64,000 nt of DNA from NCBI GenBank assembly GCA_016785225.1, contig JAFBJZ010000384.1, positions 558,001 through 622,000 of the forward strand, in the 5' to 3' direction. Below are positions 11,921 through 23,570 of the stretch, piece after piece. This DNA is from Psettodes erumei. Taxonomy: Eukaryota; Chordata; Actinopteri; Pleuronectiformes; Psettodidae. Position numbers and translations under genes: made by a program. Below the pieces are notes generated by a model. It saw only the letters and a program-made list of their open reading frames with translations, ran no database searches and was not told where the DNA came from. Positions within the stretch are counted from its first letter, which is position 1, and each line of letters starts with the position of its first letter.

Positions 11921-14099
11921 TCGGTGATCCTTCAGGGCATGACTGAAGTAATGATTTACTAAATGTCAAATGAACAGTAGTGGGGAGAAAACACCATGCA
12001 GGCGTGTTGGCTGGAAGCTCTTTAGCATTTCACGCCCTGATTGTGAGACAGCTCCTTTGGTCAGCCTACATCACTAAGGCAGCAGCATGTCCTGAGAATT
12101 AGTGCCCAAGGATTACATGTACACACTTTTGGTCATTCAAAGCACCATACTCAACACTTTATATGGATGCAAAGCTGCAAACAGATGCACACGCTCACAC
12201 TCTGTGGTGTGACAGGATAATGTTAAGATGAGCCTGAATGGATGTGAGCTTGACCATTCTTAGCCTCTTAGTGAGTGTATTCCCCTTTTCCCCCTTTCTC
12301 CATTTTTTTGATAGTTTTCACCAAATGCTGGGTTCTGTCACTGACAGCTTCCGAGTAAAAAAGAGCACAAACCATCTGCGCAATAATAGCTTTTATGAGT
12401 TTGTTCCTTCTCATAGAGAGCTTGCTCTGGTCTCTTGGGTGGACGTCACAGTTGGTGACAGCCTGATGTAGGCTGAGAGGTTGCCATGTCGGCTGTCTAC
12501 CCCCTCTCAGGCTCATCTCCATGGTCCACAGAGACTGTGAAGAGAGGCCTATCACCGGCACTCCTGTTGCCTAATCACTTTCTTTCTCTCATCTCCTCTT
12601 CCCCTTAGCATCTCAGGCTGCCATTCGCATTTGCACTCTGTCCGCACACCATGATTTATTTATTTATCCCTTTTCCAGTGTTGTTTTCCTTTCAGCACTC
12701 TGTTTTTTCCTGATTTGTGAGGAAAAGGACCTAGATAGTACCAAAGGCGAGGTCTTAGACACGCAAAATGGAAACACACACAAACACCTCATTCAAAGCA
12801 AATCCTGTATGTGGTCTAACATCATCTTTGACCAATAATGCCCCTCTTACTGTGACCTCTTCTGACAGGTTTGTTTGTTGACCACCAGGCTATGAATAGT
12901 GAATGAATATGTTGACTAATGTGATCTGCCAACAGAGAATTTATGTAAATGTAGGTCATCATGCTTAGTACATGGAGATGGTGTGAAGGAGCAGTATGAC
13001 AAAGAAACAACAGTGGGGGTTGTGCATGTTGTGGAGCCAGAGTTGACTGGTGGGTTCAATCTGGTAATCTTAAAGTGAAAGTGACTCTCACTCATGACTG
13101 TGACCTCCTACCTTTGCTCCTTTCTTGACCCTCGACATACAAGCAACACAGAGACATACGTGTCATTTTGGCATCTTCCCTGATGCATCCAGACAGCTAA
13201 TCTGATCTAATCAGTTCAAACTGAATGAAAAATAAAGTTATTGTAAAATAAAATTAGAAATTTTTTTCAGACATTGGCTGCAGTTTGAAGTTTACATGTA
13301 CTGTAAGCTTTATAGTAGTGGGGATGTGGTCTGCTTCTCTTTCACAGAAAAAATATGCAGTTTTCTTTTTAGTAAATCGATGTTCCAGCTCAGATCGCCT
13401 AGGGCACATGATGAGCGGGCGGCATCAGCAGGTTTACAACTGGCACGGCCACCACCACAATGACCTGGCCACCTCCACCCACCATAGTCAGTGCTCATTC
13501 CTCAAAATACAACACAATGATACAATAGCATTTAAATAAATGGAAATGTGCCAACATACTCACTTCCCATCAAAGCGATCAAACACAATGAGGAAATTTA
13601 CAGGACTGGCTCAGCAGCCTGTAAACTATGTAAGGAGTGACTTATTCTACAATGCTTGAGAGGTTATTTTTATCAAGTCATGTCAGACTCATGTTAGCAA
13701 GTCAGTCGATGGAAGTGGGTATATTCTTTCTACATTTTACCACCTACTGTATGTCATTAATAGCCTGATCATAAATTTTTACGAGAAAATGTCGTCAAGC
13801 ATAAAAGGCTGAGATGTGTGAGCAGGCCTACCTGGCAGGAAGTGGATGCTGCCACATTAGCCATGTTACTGAATATGTCTGTATTCAGTTTTCCTGAAAA
13901 AATTGTATTTCAGTGTCGTTTCCTCTGACCAATACCATTGGTATGAACAAGGGACCTCACATTCAGGAAAAATCAGTGCCTGAAGACAGCCAACTGCATT
14001 TATGTGTCACATGTAAAACCATTGGGGTTAATTGAAGACAGATTATATTATTAATCCTGCATATACAAATCTTTTAAACACATATTTGATTTTTTTTGT
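11921..14099. other. Non-coding sequence with possible regulatory patches
   Basis: No gene is supported. GC-richer unique patches lie at 11990-12115 and 12330-12600, the second holding a GACGTCAC half-CRE near 12444. A strong pyrimidine-rich acceptor ends at about 12609, but no matching donor follows. A TAATCTGATCTAATC pair lies at 13198-13212. A possible minus-strand donor (GTGAGT, near 13556-13561) faces no convincing acceptor. Confidence 0.5.
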
Positions 14100-14470
14100 A
14101 GATACGTTTGCTTTGTCCTCTTGCTGAAAGTTAGATGAGAAAATTGAAAATCCAATTTTTGCTGGTTAAATGCGAAGCTGCAGCCGGCAGCAAGTTAGTG
14201 CCAAGACAAAACATAGTCACACACAATAGATACATCCCATTTAAGACACAAATTATTGTTGAACACTTGGACTTACATAGAGGCAAAAAGGATATCCTAC
14301 CAAGTATTTTTTTTATCTTTAGAGTCCAGTAAATACTAAAATGATTTGCACACCCAAATCTATGAGGCTGCTCCTGTAATTCAGCTCTCAGTGACTTAGC
14401 ACAGGTTTCCATTTCAGTCTTTGTGCTAAGCTAATAACCAGCTGCCTGCTGTATCTTTCTATATATGTCT
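14100..14470. repeat. Decayed dispersed fish repeat with inverted halves
   Basis: The left part (14104-14190), read in reverse, has GCTGCCGGCTGCAGCTTCGC and TCTCATCTAACTTTCAGC. The right part (14411-14470), read forward, has CAGTCTTTGTGCTAAGCTAA followed by ACCAGCTGCCTGCTGTA. Both match halves of a percomorph repeat I recall as a back-to-back arrangement. Similar text appears at 30010-30120. The middle is degraded, and the open frames across it are not coding. Confidence 0.6.
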
Positions 14471-14820
14471 ATATTTATCTATCAACAAACTCTCATTAGG
14501 ATTTTTTTTTCTGTGTGTGTAATAGACAGCGAATGGGCTTCAATGTAATTTGTCTAAGACACTTCATTTCGTCTCTTTTGTCACTTCTTGCTTATCTTGA
14601 TTTCTGAGCACAGAAGCAGACAGGTGTTCCTGATTGGTGTTGCTTCCCAGCACTGAGAGTGGTAAGGCAACACCTTGAGCCCAACTTTTATCCATTTACC
14701 CTAACAACTGTGGTATAGTAACATAACCACTGTCCACTGTGTTTGTGTTGTGTGTGTGCCAGCCTGTCTGTGCAAGTGTGTTCCATTCTTGTGTTTGAGG
14801 GGCTGGGGGGGGGTTAGATT
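14471..14820. other. Spacer, nothing firm
   Basis: Unique sequence with a G-run near 14804-14813. No gene is seen. Confidence 0.55.
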
Positions 14821-15080
14821 TCATCCTGATAGCATGGGCAGCCATGGAGGAGGGCCAAACATATGTTCCGAGGGCCAGGAACAAAAGCACTGACACGTTA
14901 GCCTTTTCACGGAGATGACCTTTCCGCCGCTTTCTATCCCAGCCTCTCTGCCTGCCGCTGTCCTTTTGTCTGCCAGCTTGCCCCAGGCCCAGCTCAAGCC
15001 GAGCGCTAGAATTTCTCCTCGTCTCCCCAAATCTCCCTTGACTAAATGTCAGGATTACATATTTCTCTGCTCACACTGAG
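14821..15080. promoter_or_regulatory. Possible conserved noncoding element
   Basis: A GC-rich unique island with CpGs kept. It holds CCATGGAGGAGGGCCAAAC near 14843, CACGGAGATGACC near 14908 and CCGAGCGCTAG near 14998. A TTTAATTAGCA core follows at about 15084. No splice frame is apparent. Function is inferred from composition and motifs. Confidence 0.3.
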
Positions 15081-16327
15081 GGCTTTAATTAGCACTACTG
15101 CGTGTGAGTTTATGTGTAAGCGCATGAGAGGGTGAACAAACATGCGTAAGTCTGTCAGTTTACTATAAGGGGGTGTACACTTTTGTAACTATGAGCACCT
15201 ACTTGTGTTTCCTGTGTCCTGATCAGATTTCTCCATTGACTGCCCCCGTGTCCTCTCACACTCTATGCCAGCGCAGCTGACAAGATGAGGGAGGGGAAAG
15301 AGGGAGGAGAGGAAAAAGGTGAGAAAAAGATGGGGAGTCACACTTAACAGTGGTAGCAGATCTGCTAATGTGCAAAAAAGGCTAATGCACACACAGATGT
15401 GAACACATGCCACACAGGGCCACACTGAAACCTGAGGCCACCAGCAGGATTTGCATACAGATGTCATCATTAATCTTTCTCTAAAAATTTCCCAACATCT
15501 TGATATACTAATAATGAGCCCTTATAATATGGTTTAAACACCAATTCAGCCATGAGTTGTTTTTTTTAAGTTGGCCTTCACTGTTTGAGTGCTGTTCTTC
15601 AGAAGAACCTGTCTGCATGGGAGAATGAATAATTTAAGTTATGTTATAGCAATAAGGACAGGCTGCATGAATTGCACAATCAGCTAAGTTGCTAACCTCT
15701 TTACTAAAAGTTAAACATGCTGTCCCAAAGGCCCATTATGAGCCTGCATAAAAACAGCTGTAGCTGAAAAGGTCTTGGAGTTCAGTAGCTGCAGGATAAT
15801 GTTAGTGTGTAAGTATAGAGTCAGCCACTGGTGGATCTAATTCACTGAAGTAGCAGAGTGTTTCCTCCTGAGAAAATCTTCCTGGACCATAAGAAATTTT
15901 CTTCTCAGTAACTGTTACATATTTTTGCTATGTGGCTCCTTATGTACATCCAAATGCAGTGGATAGTGCCAGCTAAGAAATCTATGTTGCTAAGAAACAT
16001 ATTTCCTCTGTTCCAAAATTCATTTTGATAACCACTGAAAATTTCAATTGTTCTCGGCTCAAGAGGCTATTGTTTCTAAGGCCTGATGTTAATTAGGGAA
16101 CAAATGATTTAATAATTCACGCTCTTCTACCCTGCCCACTGACACTGTTCTGAGTAGCCCTGTCTGATCCCATCTCAGCTTCACAGCATAATAACAAATA
16201 AAAAAAAAATTCACACTGTACTGGCAATATATAACACCACTTAGACAAAGGATTTTCATTGTTTCAGGGTGACTATGAATATCTAGAGGTTATGCTAATA
16301 GATGTGGGATATTGCAGAATGATTAGT
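15081..16327. other. Non-coding sequence
   Basis: No gene is seen. A purine-rich tract lies at 15285-15335. The rest is AT-rich and unique. Confidence 0.6.
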
Positions 16328-16328
16328 T

Positions 16329-16362
<34 letters not shown>
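16328..16362. repeat. (GA)n microsatellite
   Basis: About 17 GA units with one GC interruption; a polypurine tract able to form triplex DNA. Confidence 0.97.
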
Positions 16363-16363
<1 letters not shown>

Positions 16364-16364
16364 C

Positions 16365-16700
16365 TGTGTGAAGGCACGTCACATCACACTTTCAAGACAG
16401 GCCCTTCCTCTCCCCCCTGCACTTGCAGAGGCTGGCAGTTACCCAGTCCTCCATGAGCACACGCCGCGGACTGGTTCTGAACTGGTTCCCTCACTCGGGG
16501 CTAGCCTGGGACCAAACCCTGCGTCGCCTCTAATTAGGGGAGGCGCCCAGGCGCAGGCATAACGAGCTGATGAATAATTAGAATTGGAGGAAATTGTGCA
16601 GCCAGGGTGGCAAATCTGGAGGGACAAGTGCTGAAAACAAGGCAAGCGGCATTAAGTCCACAGTCAGTCAAATCTGTGAACTTGGCCAGCGGCGTTAACA
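16365..16700. promoter_or_regulatory. Possible conserved noncoding element
   Basis: A GC-rich island directly after the GA repeat. It includes CTAATTAGGGGAGGCGCCCA (from 16530), ATAATTAGAATTGG near 16574 and AGCGGCGTTAACACTAGGCC near 16687. CpG density is high compared with the flanks. Short frames on both strands overlap and are not convincing. Enhancer function is inferred. Confidence 0.33.
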
Positions 16701-17269
16701 CTAGGCCTGTGTGAAGAGGAATAAAGCTCCAGCACTGGTGGCCAGCCAAGGCCATAGTCAGACCCCCAGGGTCGATTAAGAGAAACAAATAAGATGTGGG
16801 TGATAAATGAATCCATAAATTGCCAGAGATGAATATTAATTCCTCAGTGCTCTGGCATTTTGAGAATGCTAATCCATGTGCAAAAGGACGCAGTGTTGAT
16901 ACTGTGATAGCATTTCAACATTTTAAAGGCAGCATGTCAGAATCAAAATAAATGATTGACAGACATGTTTGGCTGCAAGTGCTGTTCTCACTTCCAACAC
17001 CCATGCTGAGGAGAAAGTAGCCTCGCCACTCTTTTTGTGGAAGAGATTGTCAAAATGTTGGCCTTATTGCTATAAATTGCCATACATAACCCCTAAACAT
17101 GTAAATCCAATTTATCCTGGACTGAATAAATACTGTAGCCCTTATTTTACTCTGCAAGTTTTCAAGGTGTGAATATCCAAAAGTAGAACGCTGAATCACT
17201 GATGGAATGGTGGTAAAGTGAAGTGACAGTAATGATGATGCGGTGTGTGTAGGCTAGCATTTGACTGAC
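16701..17269. other. Spacer
   Basis: AT-rich unique sequence with no gene seen. Confidence 0.55.
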
Positions 17270-17660
17270 ACAGTTTGGGTCAGACTTTTCCTCTCACAAA
17301 ACATCCCCCTCATTATCATGCGCGGGGTCAAGGCTGGCGTGAGAGGGGGTGAACAGTCCTCTCGGGGGTCTTGATTGGGGTAGTAGCAGGGGAGTGATGA
17401 GGACATTCACGGGGGGAGAATCCAAGGACTGTGCCCCCGTGATGATCCTCTGACAGTCAACATGGCTGCCCAGCGTTAATTAGTGCTGGCCTTCCCCAGT
17501 CACCAAGGTTGTTCACGTCCCTGGGTCATTTAACGCGCCGCCTGCTTTCTGCATTGCTCTTTTCTCTGCCAGCTGTGCCACTTTGTCTGGCAGAGAGGAA
17601 TCACGCCTGCTGATGCAGGGCATTAGACGTGTGACTTTCATGTTTTCACCTAATTTTTGG
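17270..17660. promoter_or_regulatory. Possible conserved noncoding element with hairpin
   Basis: A CpG-retaining island with GCGGGGTCAAGG (17322-17333), GCGTTAATTAGTGC near 17473 and TTTAACGCGCCGCC near 17530. A perfect 9-bp inverted repeat, CTCTGCCAG at 17564-17572 and CTGGCAGAG at 17587-17595, flanks a 14-base loop. The stem is too short for a usual pre-miRNA. Function is inferred. Confidence 0.33.
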
Positions 17661-18419
17661 TGGCTTGTTTGTTTTGTCATGTGCTGCTGATATGTGAATG
17701 GGTGACATGTTTGCATTCATCAAAAGAGACGTGACTTTTATTTCAAGGCTTAAAATGACTTCAGACCTCATTTTCTGTAATATAACCAAGGTTTTTTTTC
17801 ATTGAGGTTTTGCCCTTGACAACACCTCTTTCATACGTGCCGTATGAATGTTATAAAGCTATTGGCAAGGCAATCACTTATAATAAAGTAGGCCATAAGG
17901 AATACATTCCATAATATTACAGCAGTGAATTTATGTCCATGAAAAAACAGGACTAAGCAGTCATTCCTATCGAGACTATTCTGTGATCAAAAGAGACTAC
18001 AAATGTTCTCTGAAAACACAGGTAATAAGGCAATGTGTCTGTCTGCAAGGTCAAAGAAAGGACAATATTCCGAAAATCAGGTGTATCTATGTGAAGGCCT
18101 ATATCCTGAAAATATGATTTATCCTTGTGAAGCCTGTGTCTTCCTTTTTCAAACTAATCACAGTTGTTTCTCTGTGCAGATTTTTGCCCACGAAAACGGA
18201 TCTTTTCCCTCAATATCCCAAAGCATTCACTTAAGGCCTAGCCTGTTTTTTTGCATATTATAGTCTTATTACATGATTGCTGATATCTGAAAACATGTGG
18301 TTAAAATAATAAGCAGTCTTTGTGCGATGTGAAGCAGAAAACAGGACCAAATCATGCAATGATAAACACGACTTTTCCCCCTTTCCTAATCTTCCAACTC
18401 ATTTGAACTTAATGCCGCA
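17661..18419. other. AT-rich spacer
   Basis: No gene is seen. A direct pair of related segments (TATTCCGAAAATCAGGTGTA at 18066 and TATCCTGAAAATATGATTTA at 18103) looks like a small local duplication. Confidence 0.5.
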
Positions 18420-18870
18420 TTCATCATTTTGATAAGCATCAGCATGCAGCCAATGTGGTAGTTGAGGAAAACAGATAAGAGACCGAGGCCAAAGCTCGTT
18501 AGGACCACCTATTATAACATTTAGGAGTGTTCTTAATAGAAACATGCCTCAGAGCTGATGGCTTTTAAAAGGAGAAGAGTTTTTGGTTTCCGTGCAGCAC
18601 GTCATATCATTAACCGTGAAAGGAGGAGTGCAGAGTGTCTCACATCCCTGCTTTCCGTCCCTTTTCCACATACATTAGTGTCCTCATGTCACATTTCATG
18701 TGTAGCGGAAGGGAAAACGCGTTGGGTCCCCAGCCGAATGTGGGCTAAGGGGAAAAAGCTAAGCCTTGGGCAATCAGAGCAGGGGAGAGTCGTGGCATTA
18801 ATGGTGATGAGTAGTGATCACAGACTCTGGTCATTAGACTAATAAGACTGTATTTAAATTAGCCAGGGAT
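18420..18870. promoter_or_regulatory. Possible conserved noncoding element
   Basis: Unique sequence of balanced composition with AGATAAGAGACCGAGGCC near 18473 (a GATA core), AAGCTCGTTAGGACC near 18492 and GAAAACGCGTTGGG near 18713. No coding frame is convincing. Function is inferred. Confidence 0.27.
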
Positions 18871-18900
18871 GTTTTTTCTCTCTCTCCCTCCTCCAGCCTG

Positions 18901-18914
18901 CCCCCCCCCCCCCC
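18901..18914. repeat. Poly-C tract
   Basis: A run of 14 C after a pyrimidine-rich lead-in. Confidence 0.95.
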
Positions 18915-18959
18915 GTTATTTTCATGGTCATGCATTGGAAAACACATCCGCATATTTCG

Positions 18960-19080
18960 ATCAGAGTTTCTCCTCCTTCATTTCCTTAATGAAAGAACTA
19001 ATTAAATGAGGCGCGCCACCCTAATTAATAATTATTTTTCCTCTGTCAAGCGGAAGAATCTGCTTTTTTCCATATTTAAC
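18960..19080. promoter_or_regulatory. GGCGCGCC palindrome between homeodomain cores
   Basis: CTAATTAAATGA (from 18999) is followed by the CG-rich palindrome GGCGCGCC (19010-19017), then CTAATTAATAATTATT (19021-19036) and TCAAGCGG (19047-19054). An intact three-CpG palindrome in AT-rich DNA between TAATTA cores suggests selection or lack of methylation. Homeobox binding is inferred. Confidence 0.38.
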
Positions 19081-21694
19081 ATCTTAACTTGTTGTCCCTA
19101 AATTGCAATTGATTTGATTGATTCTGGACTATTTGTAATGTTTAATATTGTAAACATCTGCTAAAAACATTTTTTAAATCTCAAATACAACAAAAGACTG
19201 CTCACTTTCTGCCACTATTTAGATTTTATGGTAATAACTCAAGGTTTAGTTATAATACAGTTACACAATACTTATTTCTCTTCCTAAAAAAAATAATTAA
19301 AAAAATAGTATACCCTATTCTTTATGCAGTGGTCTGCGTAAAATAAGGCAAGACGTAATGTTTTAAGCTATATGTATTAATTATGTTTACCTTAATTCAT
19401 TAATTTTGTGTTGCATGGCAGCAGGAATTTAACATTAGCTTTAAAATGCAGTGGTGAATATTAAGTATACTCCTCAACATCAATTATATAAAGTTCAATA
19501 CTGGTATAGCACAAGCTTCAAAAACACAATATTATCAAACTGAGCTTTATCTTCTCTGTAAGCCCATCAGTTTCTATTATGGCTCCGAATGCCACATAAG
19601 TTGCGTTACTCCAGGTAAAAGCAGCATAAAGGTCTCTGCGGTCGGTCTGTGTTTAAGCTGTGCTCGGCCTCTGTGTACAGTGATCATGGCCGACAGTACC
19701 ACTGGCTATGGTGTGATCACCAGGATGCCTCCAGTGATAGCGGGCTGCATAAGAGGCGTGTTCTCGCTCAATTTCAACCCAAACCCTTCTGCTTTACCTT
19801 TCAACCTGCTTCACAGATGAACAACCATTTGGGCAGAGACACAAGCTGCACCCTGAGCCCACTTGCCTTGCTCCTTCCAGCCTTGATGCTTCAGGCATTG
19901 GTGTGATTTTGCAGGCTGACAGTGACCCTGGCAGGGATGGGGTACAACCTCCTCTGGTCCTCTTCTCTCTGGAAATGTCTGGGGGAGTGGGGGATTTAAG
20001 GGAGGGTGGTTGCTTGGGGGGGTCAGTTAATATTGTGCGTCCCTCTGCCCCGTTCAACTCTGTGGTGACCTTGCAGGGCTACTCTGCCCACTGGGGAGAA
20101 CAAGGGAAGGGGAAGTGGAAGGTCATGATCCCTGCGGTGCACGTGTTGGACGCAGATGCTAACACAGCCTGACGAGGGTCTATTGGAAACATATTCTTCA
20201 GGCTCTTACCACTTTAGTCTGCTTTTTTCGTCTCTTTCTGTGTTTTTCTCTGACCTGATGGAGCTGAGCAGCGATAGCTGACCTTTTCCCTGACACTGAA
20301 CTGTTCCGCCCAGCACCATAGGATCACTGTTTACGCACCCGTGGCTATGCCCTTAGGGAGGAAAGTGTGCTGCCTACACCACATAAGCACATGCGGACAC
20401 ACACACACACATATGCATACATACACATAGGTCTAACCAAAGTGCACTGTCTCAATATGAGCACTCTTTTCCTCTGTGTAAGTCCTTTGTCTCTGCAAAT
20501 AGTTATTATGCAAGTTCACTCAGGAGACAAGTGTGGAGAAAAGTCTGAATACATAATCAACAATGTCTTATTGTGCTGAACCAACGGGGAATCCTCATAT
20601 ATTCAAAATTTGACACATGCTCAGGGTTGCATGTGCTGGAATTGTTTCTTGTGTGCTTATATTAGGACCAGATACAGCGTGCAGCCAGTGGAGGACAAAT
20701 GTGTTTCATTGTTTGCACCGTACCTACCCGAAAGGCAATGTTTAAATTTATTTTGTGCTTGTGTTTGTTTGTCAGAAAAACTCATAATGCTCACCGCCAA
20801 GACAAGAGGGATCTCCATCAAAGCGGAGCACAGGGCAGTGGATGGCCGGAGCAGAGCGTGTGTGATGCTTTACCACAGTCCTGTAATCTGCCATCTGGAA
20901 TGTGTAAATCAGGACTCTGTATATGCTCAGCTCCACAGCCCTGACAGATTTATACAGCACAAGCTTGTGTTTCTAGGGCTCCAGAGGCAAAGAAAATGTA
21001 AACTTTTTGAAACAGTTTATCACTGGGACCGGTGTTGTTTCAAAGGGTGAAGATCATAACCATTTTTGGGTGAGAAATTGATTGTTTTCAGGGTTTCAGA
21101 TTCATCTTTACAAGTCAGTGTCACTTTGGTAGGCATAATATGGGCAATTTTTTTTTGCTTTTGTCCCCCCCCATACCACTTCCTACCATATATTTATTGG
21201 TACCCTTTATATATTTATCTTTCTTTTTTATATATATTATCAAGAACAAAGCAATTAGTTAGGACATTCATTAAAATATCTCCACTCTTTCCAGCTTTCA
21301 ACACATTACAAGGAAATTTTTAAACAGCCTATGGCTTTTCAGTGAACATTTCCCTTTTTCTTCGTCAAGTTTGGGGCCACAACTTTAAACAGTGCATGCG
21401 TCGTGTTTGGTGTCAGGGTTGGGGGGGGCAATTGAATAGCAGCGGCAGGGGAGCTGACATCTAACATGAAGGTTAAGTGACAGGCGGGGCACAGGGAGGT
21501 CAGCATCAGCGTGTCACCCTTCCAGACCTCTCAGGAACAGAGCGGCAGGAAAAGGCCCAGTCAACTGCTTGCAGATGTGTCTGGATGCATGTTTAACTGA
21601 CAAACACGAGGCAGGCGCCGCTCTCTGATGGTACCACCGGTCACTTCTAATCTGCATCTCGCTGGAGACAGAGCTGCAACAGTCCAGTCAGGGC

Positions 21695-21699
<5 letters not shown>
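19081..21699. other. Non-coding sequence
   Basis: No gene is supported. Poly-A/T-rich DNA at 19160-19560 gives way to a GC-richer stretch at 19600-20170, then mixed sequence. The 146-residue frame at 20610-21050 has no recognisable domain and is mirrored by frames on other strands. Confidence 0.5.

Positions 21700-21758
<59 letters not shown>
21700..21758. repeat. (GT)n microsatellite
   Basis: About 29 uninterrupted GT units, one of the longest pure arrays in the window. Confidence 0.98.
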
Positions 21759-21761
<3 letters not shown>

Positions 21762-23269
21762 CTCAGACAACTACTCAACTTACTTTGGCCCTTGACAGGA
21801 TATTTTGACCAATCTCCTGATGGCTAACATATTTAGTTGGTTAAATATTCATATGACACTTTGAAAGAAAGAAGAACTTTTGTTTTTGATCATTTATGTG
21901 TCTTGAATACAGGACTTCTGTTTTTAACTAATTATTTTTGTATTTTGCTTTTGCAAATTTTTCCTAAGAAAATATTGTATGTCTTCCACCCCTAAGTATA
22001 CACACCACTGAAATAGTTATTGTATCATTATAGTAAATTACCGAAGTGGATGCTCTCACAGTTGTATATGACATTTAATGAGGCAACATCAGTGATTACT
22101 TGGCCTAAAAGCAAACTAAAGTCTCGCCTGCATGTTAAGGGACGAAGCTAATTTGTGTTATTTTATTTTGATATACTGAAAGAAGAGGGTTAAACTCAAT
22201 TGCAAGAAGTCACTTTATTCCCAAAATACAGCTAAGGGTTACTTAAAGGGAAGGGATTGGTGCCAGAAACACCAGTTAGTAGGGATGCAGCAAACTTTTA
22301 CTACAATTTCATTACAAAAAGGGCTCTTCTATAGTTTGAGTATGCTTAAGGCATTAATTAGGCCTTTGTGGTGCCAGGGTTCAGGGGAAGACAAATGACC
22401 CCACCAATTTTGAACTCAACATCAGCAAGCAGGAGGTAGCAGGACTGAGGTTTTACTTGCAGTAAGACAAAACATAGAAGAACATTTAGAAAGGTTGAGT
22501 ACAGTGTTGGCCGAACTGCTCATGGGGAACACACTGAGGGCATCTGGTGGACAGGTAAGACAACACAGTGATCTGCAAATAAGAAAGGGAAAAGAACTCA
22601 GGGTGGGGTTGGGGAGGGGGGCCGCAAGAGTACAACAGAGTTATGGAGATGCAAGAACAGGGTCGACTACTCAAAACACTGTGACACATGGAGGTATTAG
22701 GCCTGTGCTTGGGTTCTTCCAGTCTCTCATTCCATAAAGACAGATCCAGACTTTTAAGAGGGGCATCATCAAACCCTCTGCTCAAACCCTCAGATGTGTG
22801 TGAGGTGTCAGAGGCGAGGAGAGAGAAAGAGACAGGCCGTTTCCTCCCTGACAAAATGATGCAATTGTTTCTGAGAGAAGGCGGGACCACAATTCTGCTG
22901 CTGCTGCTGCTGCTGACACACACACAAATGCACAACAATACATGAGGCAACAGCGGCCTAGAATGGAGAAAGTGTTACACCGTGTATTGATTAATCTCTT
23001 GCACACACACACACACAAGCGCACACCAAGCTCCTCCACCTCCACCCTTTTCAAGGCACTTTCAGACAATGAAGACCTCAGTTTGGAAGCTGCAACCTTG
23101 GCCCAAAAAAGAGTACCAGTGTATCTGTGTGTGTGGTTTTGTGGTGTGTGTGTTTGTGAAAAGACCCGAAGCTGAATCTTAAGATTGTCTCTCTGAAAAA
23201 GGAAAAAAGGAATATCTGTCAATATTTTCTGTCCTCTGTCATCGTCTCAATTTTTTTCCCACCGTCTTG
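21759..23269. other. Non-coding sequence with small repeats
   Basis: No gene is supported. It holds a (CTG)n run of six units near 22896-22914 and a CA run at 23001-23017. The frames of 146-154 residues here overlap antisense to each other and use the repeats as Leu, Ala or Ser runs. Confidence 0.55.
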
Positions 23270-23570
23270 TTTTTTCCTGATTGTGTGCACCTATTGATTG
23301 ACAACTGGCTCCAGAGCCACTCAGGCCTCTTAAAATACCAGGCCGGAGCTTCAGGTTTCAGGCCCCGGCCTCGGGCCCTGCTATTGTCTGCGTCTGGAAG
23401 GCTGGCTCCATTAGAGCCCAGCCCAGTCACTCCATTCAGCCCGCCTGCTTTGTGTACCTCCACCTCTGCCGCCTGCCTGCTACCCACAGGGCCCCAGCTA
23501 GGTGGGGCTGACAGGGTGTCAACACTGACAAGAACATGGCAGTTAGGAAGAGAGACAGGTAGACAGCACA
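23270..23570. promoter_or_regulatory. GC-rich unique island
   Basis: GC content rises sharply with CpGs such as CCCCGGCCTCGGGCCC (from 23362). A 172-residue frame covers it on the plus strand and frames cover it on the minus strand, but neither shows a known domain or splice context. It may be a regulatory element or a decayed CpG-rich segment. Confidence 0.25.

Noticed and set aside
12580..12720. Strong plus-strand acceptor-like site ending at 12609
   Set aside because: No matching donor in a usual exon distance; downstream text is T-rich low complexity.
1330..13208. Shared 12-mer CTAATCTGATCT (minus at 1330-1341, plus at 13197-13208)
   Set aside because: Hundreds of shared 12-mers are expected by chance in a 64-kb window.
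13556..13620. Possible minus-strand exon with GTGAGT donor
   Set aside because: The one peptide-like frame is closed by a stop before the only plausible acceptor, and the pyrimidine tract is poor.
19876..19980. Short resemblance to a retroelement polymerase segment (LDASGIGV then FSLEMS)
   Set aside because: Only two short motifs with altered spacing, no flanking polymerase, integrase or repeat ends. Too little to call a retroelement remnant.
20610..21050. 146-residue plus-strand open frame
   Set aside because: Contains an acceptor-like CAG near 20775 but no donor or recognised domain; the rest overlaps other frames.
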